This document shows positions 7,354 through 14,767 of a stretch of DNA of 35,705 nucleotides, one piece after another. Source of the DNA: JAKAVK01 sp964419095. Lineage in GTDB: Archaea > Micrarchaeota > Micrarchaeia > Micrarchaeales > CABMGC01. The notes beneath the pieces are model-generated. The model ran no database searches and had not been told where the DNA came from. It worked only from the letters and a program-made list of their open reading frames with translations. Each line of letters opens with the position of its first letter. Position 1 is the stretch's first letter. The translations under genes were made by a program, and so were the position numbers. Location of the stretch: the NCBI GenBank assembly GCA_964419095.1, contig CAYQOG010000007.1, positions 1-35,705 of the forward strand. Direction: 5' to 3'.

Positions 7354-8763
7354 ATGGATTTGGCTGATTCGATGGAGAGACTCGAGAAGATACTTGTAGT
7401 GGCGATATTGTTCCTGGCAATCGCAGACACTGCCGAGATATTCCTTACTACAGGAATGTTCTGGGATTTCACCGTGAACGTGCTCAATGCGCGCGACATA
7501 GTGGACCCATTCTTCTACCACTATATGCTGACGGCGCATCCTGCCTATCTCGCGATCACGACGCCGCAGTTCTATGCGGAAACATACCGCGACCCCCTGA
7601 TGCCATTTATCCTCTCACTATTCACCTTGCCGTTGCATTCGTACGCTCCGATCGTCTACCAGGTATTCGTAGTGCTCTTCCTTCTCTCTGCCCTCTACTA
7701 CTATTCCAAAACTACGAAGGTGAACCTGCTTCTGCTGGTGCTCCTCTTCTTCAACCCGTTCGTGCTCTTCACCCTCTTCCTGCTTGACGGGGAGGAAGGG
7801 ATAGCGTTCATACTCATGATCTTTGCTATCGCCCTCCTTTTCAAGAAGAGATGGGAAACCGGAATGCTGCTCGGGCTTGCCGGCCTTGCAAAGTATCCTT
7901 CGCTCATCTTCTTCCCCCTGATTCTCCTGCTCCCGACTTGGAAGAAGAGGGCATATGCGCTTGTCGCGTTCGCGCTTGTAACGCTTCCCTTCCTTGCGGC
8001 GAATTACCTCTATTACGGCTCCCCGTTCGAGGCATATCTCACGGAGATGGGACTCTATGCAGGCGGCGCTGCACCCGTACCCGGCGTGCTGCTCGAATCG
8101 CTCTGGGTGATCTTCTCGTTCCTCATACCTGCCGCACTTGTGCTTGTCGGGCTCTTTGCAGCTGAGGATGACAAAAGCAGGAGGGCTGCTAGGAAAATGG
8201 ACCATTTGCAGAAAATCCTTCTTGTCGCCATCGCATTGGGAGTCGTGGCATGGATCTACCTTGCAAGATATCCTGCGCTCGACGGCACTCCTCGGATGGG
8301 CTACCTGATCTTCTTCGGCGTTGCACTCGAGATGGCGCTGCTGCTGCAGCGGTTCGATGCCGATTCCATAGGATTCAACGCAAAGCGCAACCTGGCCATG
8401 TCCTTTCTTATTGTAATCTCGATAGGATCGCTTGGCTACTGGTTCGCGCTTGCGCAGCAGCAGAATGCAGTGAGCTCGGTAGGGACGAACTGGATAGGAT
8501 TCGCCACTGCTGCCAACGCGCTTGCGCAGCATGGATTCGCAAACTGCGATGTGATTTCCAATGCGTGGGTCTTCATATACTACGACAACGTCACCGCGCT
8601 TAACCCAAGCGACAACAACCCGAATGCGGGCACGCTGCCGAGGCTGATATACTATGGCATTGGCACCGACCCTTCGCAGGTCTACATACCCCCTGAATCG
8701 AATACCATAAAGTATCCTTATTTCAATCTCGTGATACCGCCGGATGCCGCGTGCGTGCACTAG
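7354..8763 (+). CDS. Multi-pass membrane protein, likely GT-C fold glycosyltransferase
   Basis: 469 residues, roughly 10-11 transmembrane helices and one C-terminal exported segment of about 90 residues. Helix 1 (12-32) is followed by an outward loop with FWDF (Asp38), the place where GT-C enzymes keep a catalytic Asp/Glu. GLAGLAKYPSLIFFPLILL near residue 175 is a pattern common in GT39/GT87-type polyprenyl-phosphate sugar transferases. It would add sugars from a lipid donor to glycans or proteins outside the membrane, fitting the heavily Asn/Ser/Thr-rich surface proteins here. Exact family and substrate are not determined. Confidence 0.6.
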   Translation: MDLADSMERLEKILVVAILFLAIADTAEIFLTTGMFWDFTVNVLNARDIVDPFFYHYMLTAHPAYLAITTPQFYAETYRDPLMPFILSLFTLPLHSYAPIVYQVFVVLFLLSALYYYSKTTKVNLLLLVLLFFNPFVLFTLFLLDGEEGIAFILMIFAIALLFKKRWETGMLLGLAGLAKYPSLIFFPLILLLPTWKKRAYALVAFALVTLPFLAANYLYYGSPFEAYLTEMGLYAGGAAPVPGVLLESLWVIFSFLIPAALVLVGLFAAEDDKSRRAARKMDHLQKILLVAIALGVVAWIYLARYPALDGTPRMGYLIFFGVALEMALLLQRFDADSIGFNAKRNLAMSFLIVISIGSLGYWFALAQQQNAVSSVGTNWIGFATAANALAQHGFANCDVISNAWVFIYYDNVTALNPSDNNPNAGTLPRLIYYGIGTDPSQVYIPPESNTIKYPYFNLVIPPDAACVH

Positions 8764-8769
8764 AGGAAG

Positions 8770-9309
8770 CTACTTCCTCTGCTTCGGCACCCTCCTGAAT
8801 TCGGCAAGCTTGTGCCACCATGGTATGCGCCTCTCCAGCCATATGTCCAGAGAGTATGTGCTTGGCCCGAATTCCACGTTGTTGAGTATCAGTGAGAGGA
8901 AGACAAACGCGTATATTATCCCGGTGCCTATGTCCGTCGAGCCGGGACCGTAAGGGCCCCCGAGCCCTTCAGGCACGGCCCAGATTATCAGGCTGAGGGA
9001 TATTCCCACGATGTAGGTCATCTTTCTCAGGAGCCCGAATATCAGCCCGATCGCAAGGCACAGTTCGGCGGTGCCTATGAGATAGACCCAGAACTGCGGG
9101 TTCTGGCTGACTATGTTGAGCCAGAATGTGAACCACGGAAGCAGCCATCCAGGCTGTCCCTGCCCCGCGTTGCTTATCAGCTGCGGGAATATCGCTGACA
9201 TGCCCGGCTGGAATTTCAGCGCCCCGTCTATGAGCCAGACTATTCCGAAGACCACGCGTATGAATGTCTTCAGCTCTATGCGCTTCAGGTATAGCCATGA
9301 ATCTGGCAT
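8770..9309 (-). CDS. DoxX/DoxD-family membrane protein
   Basis: 179 residues with four to five hydrophobic helices. VVFGIVWLIDGALKFQPGM, LIGTAELCLAIGLIFGLLRK and a Gly/Pro-rich PEGLGGPYGPGSTDIGTG loop are DoxX-like; DoxD is the membrane subunit of thiosulfate:quinone oxidoreductase in Acidianus. Its DoxA partner is not seen, so the reaction is unknown. The start is ATG at 9309, not an upstream codon at 9330, because a TATA box is centred 25 nt upstream and predicts a transcript beginning at the ATG. It converges with the GT-C gene and is divergent from the P1/P2-repeat gene. Confidence 0.75.
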   Translation of the reverse strand: MPDSWLYLKRIELKTFIRVVFGIVWLIDGALKFQPGMSAIFPQLISNAGQGQPGWLLPWFTFWLNIVSQNPQFWVYLIGTAELCLAIGLIFGLLRKMTYIVGISLSLIIWAVPEGLGGPYGPGSTDIGTGIIYAFVFLSLILNNVEFGPSTYSLDIWLERRIPWWHKLAEFRRVPKQRK

Positions 9310-9329
9310 GCGTGCAATGCGAATGCACA

Positions 9330-9338
9330 ATATTTAAA
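9330..9338 (-). promoter_or_regulatory. TATA box of the doxX-like gene, shared divergent region
   Basis: The near-palindromic ATATTTAAA is centred 25 nt upstream of the minus-strand ATG at 9309 and about 18 nt upstream of the plus-strand ATG at 9352. It fits a leaderless minus-strand transcript. If it also serves the plus strand, the start there would be nearer 9360, favouring the in-frame ATG at 9373. Confidence 0.55.
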
Positions 9339-9351
9339 CCTTGCCCGCAAG

Positions 9352-10338
9352 ATGTTACTCGCTGATGATCTTATGGAGTGGGACGGGACTAGCGCAAGGT
9401 CCAGCGACCAGGGAACTACCGCCGCTGAGATAAAGGAGATAACGGCAAAGGCGATAAGGACGGGCATGGGTACATGCGCGAACATGGTTACAATGGAAAT
9501 ACTCCGCGCAACATACAATCCGATGGTCATGGCCTACCTTGACCGCGGCATCATAGGCTATCTTGGCGCTGCAGGCGCGCTGGCATTCTCTGGTAAGGAC
9601 ATAACCGGCGAGGGAATCGTCAACCTCCTGCGTGCGGCGGGAATAGATCCCAACGACCAGTATCTCAATGCGGTGAGCAGGCTCAACTACAAGAATGAAC
9701 TGGTATACGTCAACGGGATATACTTCTCAAGGGCAAACGGGGTCGAGCCCACCATAGACAAGCTGGTCGAGGTGATAAGGTCCCTTGGAGTGGAACCAGA
9801 CCATAGGATTGCCGGATACGTGCTCGAGTATTCAAAGGAATATATAACAGGAGAGTACAACTTCATCAGCCAGCAGCTCAATGCAAAGGGAGCCGAGCAG
9901 AATTTCTTCAAGACGCTCTATCTCGGGATGCTCGACCTCTCCGAGGCGATGGCGGAGCTTGCGATAAAGGAGCTGAACAGCAACATTGAAGCTAGCGAGG
10001 CAAGGACGAGCATAGGGCCCGATGCGCTTCCATACCTGAGCGCGATAGGCAGCCTCGCTTTCGCAGGCAGAGATCTTACAATTGAGAATATCAGTGCGTT
10101 GATAAGCTCCATAGGCATAACCCCAGATCCTGCTTTGCTTGCCGCTTATGCGCCTGTCCGATTCAGGAATCCAATACCTTACGCCATAGGCCTCTATTAC
10201 CTCTATACAGTCCAGGTTCCGCTCAGCGCGGAGATGATATGCAAGGTTGTGAACACCCTGGTCGGTTCAAGCGACGAGTTCATTGCGGAATACGTGTTCG
10301 CATACTACAAGTCGAAGCAGAATGAGAACAGGCTGTAA
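9352..10338 (+). CDS. Protein with four tandem ribosomal P1/P2-like (stalk) domain repeats
   Basis: 328 residues, soluble, no signal peptide. Four segments share the helix-turn pattern of the archaeal P1/P2 (L12) N-terminal domain, 'YvyAallLhkaGkeitednlkavleaaGve.de': residues 66-110 (IGYLGAAGALAFSGKDITGE...LLRAAGIDPND), 114-160 (LVYVNGIYFSRANGVEPTID...IRSLGVEPDH), 225-268 (LPYLSAIGSLAFAGRDLTIE...ISSIGITPDP) and 272-318 (IPYAIGLYYLYTVQVPLSAE...NTLVGSSDE). They form two pairs joined by a helical linker (165-220). Repeats 1 and 3 are most alike, as are 2 and 4, so a two-domain unit was duplicated. The acidic hinge and C-terminal factor-binding tail of true P1 are absent. Role unknown; ribosome or scaffold binding is inference. 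Start 9352 or 9373. Confidence 0.75.
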   Translation: MLLADDLMEWDGTSARSSDQGTTAAEIKEITAKAIRTGMGTCANMVTMEILRATYNPMVMAYLDRGIIGYLGAAGALAFSGKDITGEGIVNLLRAAGIDPNDQYLNAVSRLNYKNELVYVNGIYFSRANGVEPTIDKLVEVIRSLGVEPDHRIAGYVLEYSKEYITGEYNFISQQLNAKGAEQNFFKTLYLGMLDLSEAMAELAIKELNSNIEASEARTSIGPDALPYLSAIGSLAFAGRDLTIENISALISSIGITPDPALLAAYAPVRFRNPIPYAIGLYYLYTVQVPLSAEMICKVVNTLVGSSDEFIAEYVFAYYKSKQNENRL

Positions 10339-10420
10339 TGGAAACGGCAGCGTGACATAAACTAATAAAATAGCGATGCGCTATCTTAGATGCGTGCGTG
10401 CTGCGTACCATGGTCTTCTG

Positions 10421-11179
10421 ATGAACACAACAGGGAACACAGTCCTTATCACTGGAGGCGCAACAGGAATAGGTTTTGCGCTGGCTGACAGTTTCGTAAA
10501 GGCAGGCAATGAGGTAGTAATCTGCGGGAGGAGGGAACAGAAGCTCGCGGAGGCAAAGGCCAGGCTTCCTTCACTGGTAACAGTGAAATGCGATATCTCG
10601 AGGAGGGAAGAGCGGGCGCGCCTCTTCAAATGGGTTGAGGAGAAGTATCCCCATCTGAACATACTGGTCAACAACGCCGGCATACAGAGAGCGGTCAACT
10701 TCAGGAAGGGAGCGCAGGAGCTCCTTGCCGGTGAGAACGAAATAGAGATAAACCTGATAGCGCAGGTGGAGCTCGCCGCTTATTTTGTGCCATTCCTAGA
10801 GAAGAAGAAAGAGTCTGCGATAATAAACATCTCATCGGGCCTTGCTTTCGTGCCCATTGCCATCTATCCGGTATACTCGGCGACAAAGGCGGCGATACAC
10901 TCATTCAGCGTCACGCTGAGGCAACAGCTGAAGAACACGCCGGTGAAAGTATTCGAGGTTGCACCTCCGACAACGGACACCGAGTTGGACAAGGGCATGC
11001 GCGAGAAGCGCGGAATAGACAAGGGGATAACGGCGGAGGAGGTTGCAGCTGCCACTCTCAAGGGCATTGCGGGAGATGAGTTCGAGATAGCGATTGAAGA
11101 GGCTAACAGGCTGCGCGAACGCTCGAAGACCGACTTCGAGGAGACATTCCACGAGATGAACGACAAGATACCCTTCTGA
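10421..11179 (+). CDS. Short-chain dehydrogenase/reductase (DltE-like)
   Basis: 252 residues, classical SDR length. TGGATGIG (11-18) is the NAD(P) loop, NNAG (84-87) stabilises the fold, and Ser139, Tyr152 and Lys156 (YSATK) form the catalytic triad. The whole pattern, with SSGLAFVPIAIYPVYSATKAAIHSF split around the active site, resembles DltE/COG3967 SDRs, whose substrates are poorly known. ATG at 10421 is chosen because the family starts a few residues before the first strand; the frame is open to 10376. It is a cytosolic oxidoreductase; substrate unknown. Confidence 0.85.
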   Translation: MNTTGNTVLITGGATGIGFALADSFVKAGNEVVICGRREQKLAEAKARLPSLVTVKCDISRREERARLFKWVEEKYPHLNILVNNAGIQRAVNFRKGAQELLAGENEIEINLIAQVELAAYFVPFLEKKKESAIINISSGLAFVPIAIYPVYSATKAAIHSFSVTLRQQLKNTPVKVFEVAPPTTDTELDKGMREKRGIDKGITAEEVAAATLKGIAGDEFEIAIEEANRLRERSKTDFEETFHEMNDKIPF

Positions 11180-11181
11180 TC

Positions 11182-11859
11182 CTACTTCACAAGGTACTTG
11201 TAGACCAGTGCCGCGACTATCGCGCCTATCAGCGGTCCTATTATGTAGACGTACCAGTTCGTGAGGAAGCCTGATGCGATCATCGGCCCGAGAGCCCTTG
11301 CAGGATTCATTGCCGCTCCGGTCATTGCCCCTCCTGCAAGCACGTCAAGCATGACTACAAGTCCCACTCCGAAACCCGCAATGTGCGGCGCCCTCTTGTC
11401 GACCGCAGTTCCGAACACCATGGTTACAAGGAAGAAGGTCATTATCGCCTCGAGTATTATGCCCGTGGTTATGCTGATGCCAGGTCCCAAGGAAGGTGCG
11501 CCGTAATGCACAGGGATTGCAATAGGGGAGGGATAGAGAGCGACAAGGAATAATCCTGCCGCTATCGCGCCTATCAGCTGGAAGATTATGTACACCGCCG
11601 CATCGCGCGTGGATATCAGCCTGTTGATCCACGCCGCAACAGTCACTGCAGGGTTGATGTGTCCTCCGGAGATATTCATCGCGAATGAAATCGCAAGAGC
11701 CAATCCGATTCCGTTTGCTATCGCTATGACCAGGAGTCCTGCGGTCCCAAGCCCCGCATAGTTTACCGCTGCCACAGATCCAGCGCCAAGGAAGACGAAA
11801 ATAAAGACTCCCAGAGCCTCAACGAATGCACGTTGCCCCAATTTTGCCGATTTTGCCAT
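11182..11859 (-). CDS. Aquaporin / MIP-family channel
   Basis: 225 residues, six helices plus two half-helices. The two NPA boxes are intact: GGHINPAVT (NPA 69-71) and GAAMNPARALGP (NPA 185-187), with the selectivity-filter arginine at 188. It should conduct water, and possibly small neutral solutes; archaeal AqpM-type channels are similar in length. The stop lies 2 nt from the stop of the SDR gene (convergent). It starts only 67 nt from mscL in the opposite direction, so two osmotic channels are divergently paired. Confidence 0.92.
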   Translation of the reverse strand: MAKSAKLGQRAFVEALGVFIFVFLGAGSVAAVNYAGLGTAGLLVIAIANGIGLALAISFAMNISGGHINPAVTVAAWINRLISTRDAAVYIIFQLIGAIAAGLFLVALYPSPIAIPVHYGAPSLGPGISITTGIILEAIMTFFLVTMVFGTAVDKRAPHIAGFGVGLVVMLDVLAGGAMTGAAMNPARALGPMIASGFLTNWYVYIIGPLIGAIVAALVYKYLVK

Positions 11860-11888
11860 TTAAACCGATTCTACAATGCATAATCAGG

Positions 11889-11897
11889 ATTTAAATA
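11889..11897 (+). promoter_or_regulatory. TATA box of mscL
   Basis: ATTTAAATA is centred 34 nt upstream of the ATG at 11927, predicting a leader of about 7 nt. This is the reason for choosing 11927 over the upstream in-frame codon at 11876. Confidence 0.6.
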
Positions 11898-11926
11898 CCT
11901 TGCGCAAATCAATCTCGATTGGTTCC

Positions 11927-12337
11927 ATGTCAGTTCTAAGCGATTTCAAGGACTTCATAACAAAGGGCAACGTGCTGGACCTTGCAGTTGCGGTGGTCAT
12001 AGGCATTGCTTTCAATGCGGTTGTCACAGCTTTCGTCTCTGACATAATAACTCCGCTCATAGGCGTCGCGGGACACTACAACTTCTCTGCATGGGTCATC
12101 ACCATAAACAACAGCGCTTTCATGGTAGGCGCTTTCGTAAACCAGCTTATCAGTTTCCTGACGCTTGCGGTGGTCGTCTTCTTCCTGATAGTGAGGCCGA
12201 TAAGCAAGCTGAAAGAGAGGCAGCAGTCCAAAAAGGCGCCGCCTTCGGCCACCACGAAAACATGCCCAGAATGCCTCTCCACAATACCGATAAAAGCTAC
12301 GCGCTGCGCATACTGCACCACGAAGCTCAGGGATTAA
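11927..12337 (+). CDS. mscL: Large-conductance mechanosensitive channel with C-terminal zinc ribbon
   Basis: 136 residues. SDFKDFITKGNVLDLAVAVVIG (with TM1) and VNQLISFLTLAVVVFFLIVRPISKL (TM2) are typical of MscL, which opens under membrane tension to release solutes on osmotic downshock. The periplasmic loop is short. After TM2 the usual charged C-terminal helix is replaced by a Pro-rich linker and a zinc ribbon, with CPEC at 113-116 and CAYC at 127-130. Similar tails occur in some other MscL proteins ('CPyClSeIP..AtrCp.Ct'), so this is a known but uncommon variant. It is divergent from aquaporin. Confidence 0.92.
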   Translation: MSVLSDFKDFITKGNVLDLAVAVVIGIAFNAVVTAFVSDIITPLIGVAGHYNFSAWVITINNSAFMVGAFVNQLISFLTLAVVVFFLIVRPISKLKERQQSKKAPPSATTKTCPECLSTIPIKATRCAYCTTKLRD

Positions 12338-12367
12338 AACCTATCAAAAACCTGCAACTCCCAAACC

Positions 12368-12377
12368 CTTTAATAAC
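12368..12377 (+). promoter_or_regulatory. TATA-like box of the SIMPL gene
   Basis: CTTTAATAAC is centred about 35 nt upstream of the ATG at 12407. It supports that start over the in-frame TTG at 12389. Confidence 0.45.
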
Positions 12378-12406
12378 TTTGGCGATGATTGAGAGTAGGT
12401 AATCGG

Positions 12407-13237
12407 ATGGCAAGGCAAAGCAGACCGGATAATTCGGCGTGGCCTGCAGTAGCGGTATGCGCAGTCCTGGTTCTTGGGGCCGTGGCCCTTCTCACATTAT
12501 ATTCGCACGGCAGCATCCAGATGATAAGCGCGCCCAACGCAACTGGCAATCATACGATAACAATCAGTGCGCAGGGATTTGCCAGCGGCCAGCCTAACCA
12601 GACGCTGCTCTACCTAAGGATTAACGGCACAGGTTCAACCACTCAGAATGCAGTGGCGAATCTCTCTGCCTCAACGGCTCTTCTCAACAAGACGCTCTCC
12701 AGCTACATAGGGGGCAACCTCAGCAATATCATGACAACATCATATTACGTCGATGTAAGGTGCAACAACATCTATTATCCTTATTCCGGATCCGGAGGCG
12801 CTGCAATATACCCGTATGGCTACAAGTGCAACTCCACTGCCACTTATGAGGCGGTTGAGAGTCTGCAGGTAACGTTGCCTAACCAGGCGAATGCTGGGGC
12901 AGCCCTCAACTCAGTATCGGCAATACCAAACGTATACGTGGAGAGCGTCCAGGACCAGTTCTCTAATGCGCAGGTCGCTTCGCTGAGACCGCTTGCGCTT
13001 GCAAGCGCAATGGCCAATGCAACTGCACAGGCAAGGGCAACGCTAGGCAATGGTTACACCGTTTCCGCGGAGAACATCTCGGTCAACAGCTTCAACTACA
13101 GGGTCTTCCCGCTCTACGCATCAGGCACTGCTGTAGGGGGATCTTCTCCAGGCGCAGCGCCTCAGCCGATAATCTTCCCTGGCACAAGTCAGGTAACCGA
13201 GAGCATAACAGTTATCTTCTCGTACAGCAAGCAGTAG
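12407..13237 (+). CDS. SIMPL-domain (DUF541) exported protein
   Basis: 276 residues: a short basic head, one hydrophobic anchor (residues 11-30), then a SIMPL/DUF541 domain. The features are an early ITISAQGFASGQPNQTLLYLRI strand pair, a central helix of alternating Asn/Ser, and the late LASAMANATAQARATLG helix with a closing ESITVIFSY strand. The family is found in archaeal and bacterial envelopes and its molecular role is unsettled. An inserted Tyr/Gly-rich loop with two cysteines (Cys124-ish and Cys147-ish) may form a disulfide outside the cell. It converges with lysS, 12 nt apart. Confidence 0.75.
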   Translation: MARQSRPDNSAWPAVAVCAVLVLGAVALLTLYSHGSIQMISAPNATGNHTITISAQGFASGQPNQTLLYLRINGTGSTTQNAVANLSASTALLNKTLSSYIGGNLSNIMTTSYYVDVRCNNIYYPYSGSGGAAIYPYGYKCNSTATYEAVESLQVTLPNQANAGAALNSVSAIPNVYVESVQDQFSNAQVASLRPLALASAMANATAQARATLGNGYTVSAENISVNSFNYRVFPLYASGTAVGGSSPGAAPQPIIFPGTSQVTESITVIFSYSKQ

Positions 13238-13249
13238 AAAGTAATTGGT

Positions 13250-14701
13250 TTACTTTCCTGCCTTTTTCTCAGGCTTTACGGCAGGGAAGGGAATCACTTC
13301 CTTGATTGAGACGTTATCCGTGAGGATCATCGCAAGCCTGTCGATTGCCAGGCCCATTCCGGCTGTGGGAGGCATCCCGTACTCCATTGCCTCGAGGAAA
13401 TCGGTGTCGCTCGGAGGGGCTTCGTAGTCGCCTTTCTTCCTCTCAGCTTCCTGGGCGTCGAACTTCCTTCTCTGCTCTATCGGATCAGTGAGCTCGGAGT
13501 AGCAGTTGCCTTCCTCCTTTCCGGCTATGAAGAGCTCGTATCTCTCGCTGAGCTTCGGATTGCCTCGCTTGTCCTTTGTCAAAGGGCACATATATGAGGG
13601 GTAATCAACCACGAATGCAGGTCCAAAGAGATCAGGCTTGATGTACTTGTCGAATAGTCCGTCCGCAACATGGTATGAGTTCTTTATAGCTGTCTCAAGT
13701 TCCTCCTTCTTCGCAAGCTTCGCAGCTTCAGCATCGCTCATCTCCGATATGTCTATTCCTACTTTCTTCTTCAGCTCCTCGACCCAGTAGACACGCTTGA
13801 ATGGGGGGGTGAAATCGAGCTCCTTGTCCTGGTACTTTATCTTGTAGCTGCCGAAGAGGTGTTTCACAAGCCCGGAGAGCATCTTCTCTGTGAACCTCAT
13901 GAAGTCGTCGTAATCCCTGTAGGCTTCGTAGAATTCGATTTGCGTGAATTCGGGATTGTGCGTCGAGTCGATGTCCTCGTTCCTGAAGTCCTTTGAGACC
14001 TCGTAGACTTTCTCGTATCCCCCTATTATCAGCCTCTTCAGGTAGAGTTCATCGGATATCCTGAGAAAGACCTTTGTCTCCAGAGCGTTATACTCGGTTA
14101 TGAAAGGCTTTGCATTTGCGCCGCCGTAATTCGGCTGGAGCACGGGAGTCTCGAATTCCACATAGCCGTCAGCGTCGAGAAAGTCCCTTAGGTATTTGAG
14201 TATCCTGGCGCGCGTGATGAAGAAGTTGCGCACGTTGGGATTCATAATCAGATCAAGCTGTCTCTTCCTGTACCTTATCTCCGTGTCCGTGAGCCCGTGG
14301 AATTTTTCGGGCAGGATAAGCAGTGATTTTGCGAGTATTGTAATCTCCTTCGCTTCCACCGTGACCTCCCCCTTCTTTGTCTTGATGACCTTGCCGCTCG
14401 CTCCGATTATGTCGCCCACATCGGTGAGTCCTGTTATCTCCACTGCATTCTGAGTGGCAGCGTCATCCCTTATGAGCACCTGTACCTTGCCTTGTCCGTC
14501 AAGTATGTCCATGAAACAGAGCTTTCCCATCTCCCTTCTCTTTATTATCCTGCCTGCAACGCTGACCTCCTTTCCTTCAAGGGAGGTGAATGCGTTTACT
14601 ACCTCCACGCTCTTGTGAGTGACCTTGTAAGTGTACGGGTAAGGGTTTATGCCAAGCTCCTTGAGCTTCCTCAGCTTCTCGAGCTTGAATTCGTCGACCA
14701 T
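13250..14701 (-). CDS. lysS: Class II lysyl-tRNA synthetase
   Basis: 483 residues. The N-terminal OB fold (about 45-135) binds the tRNA-Lys anticodon. FRNEDIDSTHNPEFTQIEFY is class II motif 2 and GMGLAIDRLAMILT near the C-terminus is motif 3. It charges tRNA-Lys; the cognate tRNA-Lys(UUU) gene is 2.3 kb away. Many archaea use a class I LysRS instead, so a class II bacterial-type enzyme is informative of lineage or transfer. ATG at 14701 gives the usual N-terminus and sits about 39 nt from a strong TATA box. Confidence 0.95.
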   Translation of the reverse strand: MVDEFKLEKLRKLKELGINPYPYTYKVTHKSVEVVNAFTSLEGKEVSVAGRIIKRREMGKLCFMDILDGQGKVQVLIRDDAATQNAVEITGLTDVGDIIGASGKVIKTKKGEVTVEAKEITILAKSLLILPEKFHGLTDTEIRYRKRQLDLIMNPNVRNFFITRARILKYLRDFLDADGYVEFETPVLQPNYGGANAKPFITEYNALETKVFLRISDELYLKRLIIGGYEKVYEVSKDFRNEDIDSTHNPEFTQIEFYEAYRDYDDFMRFTEKMLSGLVKHLFGSYKIKYQDKELDFTPPFKRVYWVEELKKKVGIDISEMSDAEAAKLAKKEELETAIKNSYHVADGLFDKYIKPDLFGPAFVVDYPSYMCPLTKDKRGNPKLSERYELFIAGKEEGNCYSELTDPIEQRRKFDAQEAERKKGDYEAPPSDTDFLEAMEYGMPPTAGMGLAIDRLAMILTDNVSIKEVIPFPAVKPEKKAGK

Positions 14702-14733
14702 TCGATGACCTGATACGGTATTTCTGTCACGAG

Positions 14734-14745
14734 AAAATATATATA
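14734..14745 (-). promoter_or_regulatory. TATA box of lysS
   Basis: On the minus strand the box reads TATATATATTTT, with its centre about 39 nt upstream of the ATG at 14701, predicting a leader of around 12 nt. Confidence 0.55.
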
Positions 14746-14767
14746 GACAGCTTAGCTTGAAGGCTTT

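Noticed and set aside
7618..8760. 380-codon minus-strand ORF
   Set aside because: It is antisense to the GT-C-like membrane gene and is a charged Arg/Glu-rich product, typical of the complement of hydrophobic codons.
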